A model generated the notes under the pieces. It was not told the origin of the DNA. It ran no database searches and saw only the letters and a program-made list of their open reading frames with translations. Below are positions 6,360 through 12,207 of a stretch of 12,207 nt of DNA, piece by piece. Every line of letters begins with the position of its first letter. Position 1 is the first letter of the stretch. The position numbers and the translations under genes were made by a program. Source of the DNA: Erythrobacter sp. (GTDB lineage: Bacteria > Pseudomonadota > Alphaproteobacteria > Sphingomonadales > Sphingomonadaceae); NCBI GenBank assembly GCA_003483125.1, contig DMWU01000283.1, forward strand, positions 1 through 12,207, in the 5' to 3' direction.

Positions 6360-7018
6360 TCAGAGTTCAACTCCCACTTGAAAATATGGTCAGCTACCAG
6401 CCAGGCGAGCAAGCTGCCGACGATCTGCGCGGCAATGAATGGTGCTACATTCACTGGCGCAATCCCGCTGAAGCTGTCAGTGAAAGCACGTGCAAGGGTC
6501 ACCGCAGGGTTCGCAAAGGAAGTCGATGCTGTGTACCAATAGCCTGCCATGATAACCAGGGCGACCGCCGCTGGCATAGCCTGCGGCCTCGCCCGCAAGG
6601 TCCCAAGAATTGTCAGCACCAGCGCGAAGGTTGCAACCACTTCAGACAGCCATTGTGCGCCGCCGGCCCGGACAGTTTGTGCCTCCTGTAGGAGCGGTTG
6701 ATCAAACATCGCGTGTACCAGCACCGTTCCCAATACGCCTGCTGCCATCTGCACCAGAATGAAGACGCTCCCAATTCTCAGTGATATTTCGCGCCGCATC
6801 AGGAAGGCGAATGTTACGGCCGGATTGAAATGCGCCCCTGAAACAGGGGCGAACATAGTGATCAGAACGAACAGGATGGCGCCAGTCGCGATCGAGTTGG
6901 CTAACAGCGCGACACCGGCATTACCTCCCGACAGCGCCTCGGCCATAATGCCCGAGCCAACGACTGTCGCTACCAGGAATAGCGTGCCCAGCGCTTCGGC
7001 TGCCAGTTTCTGGATCAT
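6356..7018 (-). CDS. Aquaporin / MIP-family channel
   Basis: The MIP family forms tetrameric membrane channels for water or small neutral solutes. The 220-residue protein has six hydrophobic segments and both pore motifs, NPA at 65-67 (GAHFNPAVTF) and NPA at 170-172 (FANPAVTLAR). Canonical water and glycerol channels have Arg right after the second NPA (NPAR) as the selectivity-filter arginine; here that place is Val and the next Arg is R177, five residues after the motif. This resembles a bacterial subgroup often found in arsenic operons (AqpS-like/AqpN-like) rather than AqpZ or GlpF. No ars gene is present here. It starts 8 bases after the stop of the acyl-CoA synthetase gene, with GAGGA about 11 bases before the ATG, so the two are probably one operon. 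Substrate is unknown. Confidence 0.87.
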   Translation of the reverse strand: MIQKLAAEALGTLFLVATVVGSGIMAEALSGGNAGVALLANSIATGAILFVLITMFAPVSGAHFNPAVTFAFLMRREISLRIGSVFILVQMAAGVLGTVLVHAMFDQPLLQEAQTVRAGGAQWLSEVVATFALVLTILGTLRARPQAMPAAVALVIMAGYWYTASTSFANPAVTLARAFTDSFSGIAPVNVAPFIAAQIVGSLLAWLVADHIFKWELNSD

Positions 7019-7026
7019 GCAGAAGA

Positions 7027-8826
7027 CTATCCTCGATAAAGGCTGTCGATGCGGATCTGGTAACGACCCCGGATAACGTGGCGCCTGATTTTCATGCTAG
7101 GCGTCATTTCCTCATTTTCGATAGTGAAAGGCTCGTCTGCGAAGGTGAATTGGCGCACCTTTTCGACCACAGAGAGGTCCTTGTTGACCCGATCGATAGC
7201 ACCGCGCACTGCGCTCTTGAATGCAGGTAAGTCTTGCAGCGCCTTCATGTCGAACTTCTCGTCATTGGCGCGCGCCCATTCCAATGCCCATTCGGCATCG
7301 GGCACGATCACGCCAACGATGTAGGGCCGCTTGTCACCGCTGACCATTGCTTGCGCAATCTCGGGCTGCAGGGTCAACATGCCTTCAATCTTCTGCGGGG
7401 CAACATTGTCGCCCTTGTCATTGACGATCATGTCTTTCTTGCGATCGGTGATTACAATCCGGCCTTTTTCGTCCAAATGGCCGATATCCCCGGTATGTAG
7501 CCATCCATCCTGAACAGTCCGTTCAGTCTCTGCCTGGTTGCGCCAATAGCCATGCATTACCAGTTCGCCGCGGCAAAGGATCTCTCCATCATCGGCAATT
7601 TTCACCTCGACCCCTCGCAGCGGAGGACCGACCGTATCCATTTTCAGCCCGGTCTTGGGCCGGTTGCAACTAATCACCGGCCCGGCCTCCGTCTGGCCAT
7701 AGCCCTGAAGCATGGTGAGGCCCATTGCTTCAAAGAAATTACCGACATCGGGGTTGAGCGGGGCGCCGCCTGATACAAGGGCCTTCAACCTTCCACCAAA
7801 GCGTTTGCGGATCTTGGGGCGCAATGTGCGCTCAAGCACGAAATCCATTGGCCGGTCGCGCTTACGCCTCTTGCCCTCTACCGCCTTGTCACTGATCATA
7901 AGGGCGCGGTCCATCAGGAAGTTGGCGACTTTGCCCTGCTTCTCGACCTGCTTCATGATCCGCGCGCGCAGCACTTCGAAAAGTCGCGGCACGACGACCA
8001 TGACAGTGGGCCGTGTTTCCTCGATATTGCTGGCGAGTTTTTCGAGCCCTTCGGAGTAGAATATCTCTGAGCCGACGCTGATCGGCAGAAACTGCCCGCC
8101 TGTATGCTCATAGGCATGGCTCAATGGCAGGAAAGACAGGAATCGCTCATCCTTGATTCCGAAATCCTCGATCAAGACTTCCGCAGCGCCAGCTACGTTG
8201 CACAGGATCGCGCCGTGGTGCTGCAGAACGCCGCGCGGCGCCCCTCCCGTGCCGCTCGTATAGATTATGCAAGCTGTCTGATCGCGTTTGATGTTGGCAA
8301 TGCGCGCGTCCACGGCTTTGCGCGCAGCATCGGCGTCGCCTTGCAGCATGTCTGCCCAATCATGATAATCGAAACTGCCCGCCTGTTGACGTTTCAGGTC
8401 CTCTATGCCGATCACATGCTCGGCAATGCCCGTAGCCTGGACCGCTGGGTGCAGCGGCTGCAGTAACTTCTCGGTCGAGACAAAGACCGCGCGTGACCCT
8501 GAATTGTCGAGGATATGCGCATGATCGCGTTCTGTGTTTGTGATGTAGGTAGGCACGGTAACGCAGCCTGCTGCCATCACCGCCAGATCGACAATGCACC
8601 ACTCGGGCCTGTTCTCTGAAATCAGGGCAACCCTGTCACCGTCATTCAAACCCAACTTGCGGATATTCTCCGCCATCAGGCAGACTTGTTCAGCAACTTC
8701 GCGCCAGCTTTGCGTTACCCATTCGCCATCCTTCTTGGTGCCCAGGAATGGCGCATCGCCCTTTTCATCAGCCCGCCGCAGAAACAGCTCGACCAGATTG
8801 TTCGCATTATCAATGTCTGAAAGCAC
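7027..8826 (-). CDS. Long-chain acyl-CoA synthetase (AMP-forming, COG1022/FAA1-like)
   Basis: This 599-residue adenylate-forming enzyme should activate long-chain fatty acids to acyl-CoA through an acyl-AMP intermediate. The motifs are in order: YTSGTGGAPRG (189-199, phosphate loop), LPLSHAYEH (234-242), LQGYGQTEAGPVIS (373-386), GWLHTGDIG (441-449), TDRKKDMIVNDKGDNVAPQKIE (460-481, hinge and linker) and TPSMKIRR (575-582, with K579 as likely catalytic lysine). The phosphate loop differs from the common TSGTTGxPKG in having Gly for Thr and Arg for Lys, as in many FAA1-like proteins of this group. The start is a GTG at 8826 with a weak GGGGG-type ribosome site; the open frame extends further upstream without another start codon. 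It is soluble or peripheral. The aquaporin gene follows closely, and ggt lies 78 bases upstream. Confidence 0.93.
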   Translation of the reverse strand: MLSDIDNANNLVELFLRRADEKGDAPFLGTKKDGEWVTQSWREVAEQVCLMAENIRKLGLNDGDRVALISENRPEWCIVDLAVMAAGCVTVPTYITNTERDHAHILDNSGSRAVFVSTEKLLQPLHPAVQATGIAEHVIGIEDLKRQQAGSFDYHDWADMLQGDADAARKAVDARIANIKRDQTACIIYTSGTGGAPRGVLQHHGAILCNVAGAAEVLIEDFGIKDERFLSFLPLSHAYEHTGGQFLPISVGSEIFYSEGLEKLASNIEETRPTVMVVVPRLFEVLRARIMKQVEKQGKVANFLMDRALMISDKAVEGKRRKRDRPMDFVLERTLRPKIRKRFGGRLKALVSGGAPLNPDVGNFFEAMGLTMLQGYGQTEAGPVISCNRPKTGLKMDTVGPPLRGVEVKIADDGEILCRGELVMHGYWRNQAETERTVQDGWLHTGDIGHLDEKGRIVITDRKKDMIVNDKGDNVAPQKIEGMLTLQPEIAQAMVSGDKRPYIVGVIVPDAEWALEWARANDEKFDMKALQDLPAFKSAVRGAIDRVNKDLSVVEKVRQFTFADEPFTIENEEMTPSMKIRRHVIRGRYQIRIDSLYRG

Positions 8827-8904
8827 CCTTGGCCCCCGCTTCTTCGGCCCTTCCGGCCTCTGTTTATGTCTTCTTTCTAAGGCTCCGGTCGCCCATCAGC
8901 AAGG

Positions 8905-10650
8905 CTAGTCGGGCGCAGCCAGCTTTCCCTTGAATCTCGGATCGTAAGCCGCGACCCAACCATCATCAGTCCGCATCGCAGCCACAGTGGAGACGGATCC
9001 GAAAGGCAAGGGGGATTCGCGCACGATCTTGTGACCAAGGCCTTCCAGTTGCTCGCGCCGTTCGGCCAGCATCGAGTTACTTTCAATATAGACCCCGCCC
9101 GGAAACCCCATGAGCAAGGGCATGCCTAGCGCTTCCTCCAGCGAAAGGCCGAAATCGATAACGCCAATAATGCTGCGAGCTGTCGAGATCGGAATGAACA
9201 TTCCGCCACCGCCGCCGATAGCGAGAAACGGCTTACCTTGCGGGTCGTACACGACGGTTGGCGCCATTGAGCTGCGCGGCCGCTTCCCCGCTTCGACCCG
9301 ATTGGCGACGGTGACATCGCCTTTGCGTGGCACAAAGCTGAAATCGGTCAGCTCATTGTTGAGATGATAGCCACCAAACGCCAACCCTGAGCCGAAGGCT
9401 CCCTCAATGGTAGAGGTATAGGAAACCATTGTACCTTTGGCGTCGACCGCAACCAGATGCGAGGTTCCGCCTTCATCGGGCCCCTCACCGGTTTCGTGAA
9501 GCTCGACCAAGCCTGCGGGCTGGCCGGCCGGCGGATATGGTGTCGCCGATTTAGTGTCGAGCAAGCGTGAACGCCGATCCAGATAATCTTGATCAAGCAA
9601 GCCAACCACCGGAACAGAAACGAAGTCCGGATCGGCAATAAACACCTCCCTATCTGCGTAGGCGAGTTCCTGAGCCTCGAGATATAGATGCCAAAAAGTC
9701 ACGGCTTGCGGACCCATAGAGGCAAGGTCGAATCTCTCCAAAAGCCCCAGGATCTGCAGCACCGCCATCCCGCCCGAGGAAGGTGGCCCCATTCCGCAAA
9801 CGCGATAGCTGCGATAGCTGCCGCAAACGGGCTCCCGATCTGCAGGGCGGTATTGGAATATATCCCTCGCGCTCATCGTGAATTGCCTCGGGGTCTTGCT
9901 CGAGACAAACTTGGCCAGTTGAGCGGCCGCATCTGGCCCGTACATTGCGGCAGGGCCACGATTAGCGATCACACGGAAAGTTTCAGCAAGATCTTTTCGA
10001 ACGATGACACTGCCAACGTTTCGAACATTGCCGTCGGGCGTATAGAATAACGTGCGCATCGCAAGATCTGCCCCAGCGCGTTCAATCATTCCATCCAGCG
10101 ATTTCGCAAGGCGCGGGTTCATGACGAACCCTTCTTCCGCCAGGCGAATGGCTGGTTCGAAAAGTTCTGACCAGGCAATTTTGCCGTGCTTCCGATGGGC
10201 CTCGGCAGCGAGAGCGATGTTTCCTGGCACGCCAATGCTCAAGCCGCTTTGAACCGCGGTGCGTCTTGCAACGGGCGCGCCATCTTCACCTAGAAACCAG
10301 TCAGGACCAGCTGCCGAGGGCGCAGTTTCGCGACCATCAATCGTCGTTACTTGGCCGTTCGCATCGGCTCTTACAAAAAAGCCCCCACCGCCAATACCCG
10401 AACTTTGCGGCTCTACGACCGTAAGTGCCAGCATAACTGCGATTGCGGCATCGGTGGCGGAACCGCCTTTTGCAAGAATCGCCTCACCTGCTGCAGTCGC
10501 CCGGGGGTCTGCACTGCCCACCACGCCTGCGGAATACGCGTCCACCGCCGGCGACGTGAGGGTGTCGGTATCCTGGCGGGAGTAAGTGGCGGCAGCGCAA
10601 CTTGCGAGGAGTGTAGCTGCGAGAATCGAGGCGAGAACTCTGTTCAACAT
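8905..10650 (-). CDS. ggt: Gamma-glutamyltransferase, predicted lipoprotein
   Basis: GGT hydrolyses or transfers the gamma-glutamyl group of glutathione and related peptides outside the cytoplasm. It is made as one chain that cleaves itself into two subunits. I start it at ATG 10650 because this gives a lipoprotein signal (MLNRVLASILAATLLASC, lipobox LASC, C18) and leaves 10 bases after pyrD; the longer frame from 10701 would overlap pyrD by 41 bases and bury the signal. The 581-residue product shows SGIGGGGFFV, DGRETAP (R107, substrate-carboxylate arginine), GPPSSGG, the cleavage site GG-TSHLVAVD with nucleophile T396, FGSGLAFGGYHLNNELTDFS and KRPRSSMAPT. The late loop GSPGG of E. coli GGT appears here as a run of five glycines followed by Met. 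An ordinary Sec lipoprotein, probably periplasmic and membrane-anchored. Confidence 0.93.
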   Translation of the reverse strand: MLNRVLASILAATLLASCAAATYSRQDTDTLTSPAVDAYSAGVVGSADPRATAAGEAILAKGGSATDAAIAVMLALTVVEPQSSGIGGGGFFVRADANGQVTTIDGRETAPSAAGPDWFLGEDGAPVARRTAVQSGLSIGVPGNIALAAEAHRKHGKIAWSELFEPAIRLAEEGFVMNPRLAKSLDGMIERAGADLAMRTLFYTPDGNVRNVGSVIVRKDLAETFRVIANRGPAAMYGPDAAAQLAKFVSSKTPRQFTMSARDIFQYRPADREPVCGSYRSYRVCGMGPPSSGGMAVLQILGLLERFDLASMGPQAVTFWHLYLEAQELAYADREVFIADPDFVSVPVVGLLDQDYLDRRSRLLDTKSATPYPPAGQPAGLVELHETGEGPDEGGTSHLVAVDAKGTMVSYTSTIEGAFGSGLAFGGYHLNNELTDFSFVPRKGDVTVANRVEAGKRPRSSMAPTVVYDPQGKPFLAIGGGGGMFIPISTARSIIGVIDFGLSLEEALGMPLLMGFPGGVYIESNSMLAERREQLEGLGHKIVRESPLPFGSVSTVAAMRTDDGWVAAYDPRFKGKLAAPD

Positions 10651-10660
10651 CGATGGTGGG

Positions 10661-11701
10661 CTATTCGGTTCCGACAGCCTCTGCAATGCTAGAAAATCCA
10701 TCGCGTTTCATAAGGCGCTGCAGCCCGCGAACTATCCGGGCGCCTAACCCGGGACCCTCATAGACAAGTGCGCTGTATAGCTGGACCAGACTGGCACCTG
10801 CCCTAATGCGTTCCCAGGCTTCCTCCGCATTAGATATGCCACCGATCCCCACCAATGGTATCTCGCTGCCGCTCGACTGGCGAAAATCGCGCAAACGATT
10901 GAGGGCCAGCTGACTCAGCGGCGCACCCGACAGGCCGCCAGCCTCATCGGCATGCGAAGATCGCAGTGCCGGGCGAGAAATTGTGGTGTTGGAGACCATG
11001 AGCGCACCCAGGCGCTTGTCGATCGCAATACGCGTGATGGCATCTATATCCGATGGTTCAAGATCTGGGGCAACCTTCAAAAAGATCGGGGGTACACTTT
11101 CAAGTCCAGCTGCAGCGCGGGCTTCGATCACGGCGTCAAGAAGTGCCGTAAGTGCCCCATCATCCTGCAAGGCGCGCAGGCCCGGAGTATTGGGGCTGGA
11201 GATGTTGACCGCGAGGTAGGATGCGTGCGGCGCCATAAGTCGCGTCATCTTTGCATAATCAGCGATCCGGTCAGCTGAATCCTTATTCGCACCGATATTG
11301 ATCCCGACCACACCTTTGCGGCCGGCGCGCCGCTCTAACCTATCGAGCGCTGCCTCGGCGCCGGCATTGTTGAAGCCCATGCGATTGATCACCGCGCGAT
11401 CCTCGGTCAGGCGGAACAGGCGCGGCCTGGGATTGCCCGCTTGTGGCAGGGGAGTGATCGAGCCAACCTCCGCAAAGCCGAAGCCGATTCCTAGCAATGC
11501 ATCGGGAACCTCGGCATCCTTATCAAAGCCTGCCGCTACACCGACTGGATTGGGGAATGTGATTCCGGCGATTTCCACCGCCAGTGCTCGAGGCTGCGCG
11601 GGTTTGCGATATGGCAGCATGCGCAGGCCATCAATCGCGAGCCGATGCCCGGTTTCCGAATCGAGAGTGAATAGCGCAGGGCGGAAAAGGCGGAAAAGCA
11701 T
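10661..11701 (-). CDS. pyrD: Dihydroorotate dehydrogenase (quinone), class 2
   Basis: PyrD oxidises dihydroorotate to orotate in pyrimidine synthesis, using FMN and passing electrons to membrane quinone. The 346-residue length and the N-terminal amphipathic segment (MLFRLFRPALFTLDSETGHR) are those of membrane-bound class 2 enzymes. Key segments are GVAAGFDKDAEVP (54-66), GSITPLPQAGNPRPRLFRL (80-98), NRMGFNN (106-112), GINIGANK (133-140), NISSPNTPGLR (166-176, with S169 as the class 2 catalytic base), FLKVAPDL (207-214), SNTTISRP (237-244) and LVGIGGISN (283-291). A possible -35 (TTGACG, minus strand, 11766-11761) lies upstream but no good -10 goes with it. It heads the pyrD-ggt pair, with a 10-base gap. 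Confidence 0.97.
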   Translation of the reverse strand: MLFRLFRPALFTLDSETGHRLAIDGLRMLPYRKPAQPRALAVEIAGITFPNPVGVAAGFDKDAEVPDALLGIGFGFAEVGSITPLPQAGNPRPRLFRLTEDRAVINRMGFNNAGAEAALDRLERRAGRKGVVGINIGANKDSADRIADYAKMTRLMAPHASYLAVNISSPNTPGLRALQDDGALTALLDAVIEARAAAGLESVPPIFLKVAPDLEPSDIDAITRIAIDKRLGALMVSNTTISRPALRSSHADEAGGLSGAPLSQLALNRLRDFRQSSGSEIPLVGIGGISNAEEAWERIRAGASLVQLYSALVYEGPGLGARIVRGLQRLMKRDGFSSIAEAVGTE

Positions 11702-11823
11702 CGTGCAGCGCTATGGCAAGCTCGGCAACGCCTGTCGAGTGCGGCGAACCGTCAGGAAAGCGTCAAATATTTCAGAATGATGACAGCTAATTTCTCTTAA
11801 AGTCTCACTTTTTGTCGTTTGCA

Positions 11824-11946
11824 TACAATTTCTGTTCATCCGAATCGGCTATTCAGGTTTTGCGACCCAAAGGGCTCGGAGCAGCAATGCAAAGAGTTCC
11901 TCGACTTTGAGGGCGGTTTTCCGAACAGGAAGGCCGCCCCTTTTTT
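11824..11946 (+). ncRNA. Candidate small RNA gene (no protein gene before a strong terminator)
   Basis: Between divergent pyrD and the Rrf2 gene a strong rightward terminator has no credible reading frame in front of it; the only frame runs straight through the terminator with unconvincing composition. TACAAT at 11824-11829 matches a -10 at 5 of 6 positions, which would start an RNA near 11836 of about 110 bases, though the -35 is poor. The RNA would fold as successive hairpins: 11840-11857 (CC-GAAT ... ATTC-A-GG, bulged A), 11860-11887 (TTGC ... GCAA with inner CCC-AAA-GGG), 11890-11909 (CAAAG ... CTTTG, loop AGTTCCTCGA), then the terminator. The third loop exposes TTCCTC, an anti-Shine-Dalgarno-like run as seen in several alphaproteobacterial trans-acting RNAs. 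No known RNA family was recognised. A leader-type attenuator for the Rrf2 gene is the alternative. Confidence 0.4.
11911..11946 (+). terminator. Strong rho-independent terminator, rightward
   Basis: GGGCGG (11911-11916) pairs with CCGCCC (11934-11939). Inside, TT/GG wobble pairs and TTCC (11919-11922) with GGAA (11928-11931) extend the stem to about 12 bp around the loop GAACA. After one C, six T follow (11941-11946). Read leftward the hairpin is followed by TCAAAG, so it acts on the plus strand. It is placed to end transcription started upstream in this gap, before the Rrf2 promoter. Confidence 0.85.
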
Positions 11947-12030
11947 GCCTATCCCCACGCTGCGCGCCCATATATTGCTAACGACTCGCAACAAGGCCAT
12001 TTGCATTGAAATACTTAGCCTGCGCCACTA

Positions 12031-12062
12031 GGTGAAATCGGAACGAATCAGTCTGATTTACC
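12031..12062. promoter_or_regulatory. Palindrome upstream of the Rrf2-family gene, possible operator
   Basis: AATCAG (12046-12051) and CTGATT (12053-12058) form a perfect 6-1-6 inverted repeat 17 bases before the ATG. A wider imperfect repeat, GGTGAAATC (12031-12039) with GATTTACC (12055-12062), overlaps it with one bulged base. TTGAAA at 12006-12011 and TAGGTG at 12029-12034 have a 17-base spacing and may be the promoter. Rrf2/IscR regulators often control their own genes, so this is a reasonable operator candidate, but it does not match the IscR consensus I know. Apart from this element and the terminator, 11947-12075 shows nothing else. Confidence 0.35.
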
Positions 12063-12075
12063 GAGAAGAGGCAAT

Positions 12076-12207
12076 ATGCGCCTATCCAATCTTGCCGATT
12101 ATGCCGTTGTGGCGATGAGCGCGGCTGCGCGCCATTGTGGCGGCGCGCGCATATCGGCGGGCGGGCTGGGGCAGGGAACCGGCCTACCCCCCCCTACCCT
12201 ACAAAAA
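12076..12207 (+). CDS. Rrf2-family transcriptional regulator, N-terminal part (cut by window end)
   Basis: The 44 visible residues begin MRLSNLADYAVVAMSAAARH, the first helix of the Rrf2 winged-helix domain, in the form typical of the regulator placed before the SUF iron-sulfur assembly operon in sphingomonads. A good Shine-Dalgarno (AGAGG, 12067-12071) lies 4 bases before the ATG. The next part, expected to be the first half of the helix-turn-helix (pattern A-x-x-L-A-x-x-T-G-[LI]-P-x-P-T-[VA]-x-K), reads GGLGQGTGLPPPTLQK. The frame is intact to the window end but Gly stands where Ala and Glu are usual. This may be poor sequence at the end rather than biology. The cysteines that bind a cluster in this family lie beyond the window, so sensing cannot be judged. 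A suf operon downstream is inference. Confidence 0.8.
   Translation, partial: MRLSNLADYAVVAMSAAARHCGGARISAGGLGQGTGLPPPTLQK

Noticed and set aside
8845..8858. Terminator between ggt and the acyl-CoA synthetase gene
   Set aside because: A GGCC/GGCC repeat can form a short stem, but no U-tract follows on either strand and it is close to the GTG start.
10651..10701. N-terminal extension of ggt from an ATG at 10701
   Set aside because: It would overlap pyrD by 41 bases and place 17 polar residues before a clear lipoprotein signal peptide, so the ATG at 10650 is preferred.
11819..12031. 70-residue reading frame in the gap before the Rrf2 gene
   Set aside because: It runs through the strong terminator, has no ribosome site and shows no protein-like pattern, so it is treated as chance.
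1..12207. Defence system, prophage, integron or CRISPR array
   Set aside because: All long genes are recognisable core functions or single unknowns, and no repeat arrays, transposase, integrase or tRNA-linked junction was found.

Overview
The window reads as a chromosomal segment of an alphaproteobacterium, most likely of the order Sphingomonadales (Erythrobacter/Sphingomonas-like). This rests on protein style: an S9 with a long acidic N-terminal extension, an alphaproteobacterial COX15/CtaA-type heme A synthase, a fused ThiS-ThiG, a small MerC-domain protein with a Zur-like site, and an Rrf2 N-terminus of the kind found before SUF operons. No mobile element, CRISPR array, tRNA or rRNA was seen. 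Most of the content is housekeeping, and the more unusual signals lie in the gaps between genes.

Left part (1-4247). The 3' end of an unrecognised membrane-protein gene and a calcineurin-like phosphoesterase run rightward. They converge on a leftward ribosomal operon, rplM-rpsI, with a one-base stop/start overlap and a clear rho-independent terminator between the two transcription units. Behind rplM lies a tightly packed leftward operon: ctaA (heme A synthase), cutA, and an unrecognised protein with a Tat-type signal peptide.

Middle (4248-6359). A short gap, divergent between ctaA and a MerC-domain membrane protein, holds a Zur-box-like inverted repeat next to the merC-like start. A thiSG fusion gene follows. 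Its start region is preceded by two mutually exclusive hairpins, and no TPP riboswitch is visible. A helical protein of unknown function comes next; its strong Shine-Dalgarno sequence can be paired in a hairpin.

Right part (6356-11701). Four leftward genes, pyrD - ggt - acyl-CoA synthetase - aquaporin, have gaps of 10, 78 and 8 bases, so at least two pairs are probably co-transcribed. They cover pyrimidine synthesis, periplasmic gamma-glutamyl/glutathione breakdown by a predicted lipoprotein, fatty-acid activation and a small-solute channel. No single pathway unites them.

Right end (11702-12207). A 374-base gap between pyrD and an Rrf2-family regulator contains a strong rightward terminator with no protein gene in front of it. 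The 110 bases before it fold into successive hairpins, so I propose a small RNA gene there. The window ends inside the Rrf2 gene. The last 60 bases are unusually rich in G and C runs and give odd residues at normally conserved positions, so sequence quality at this end is doubtful.
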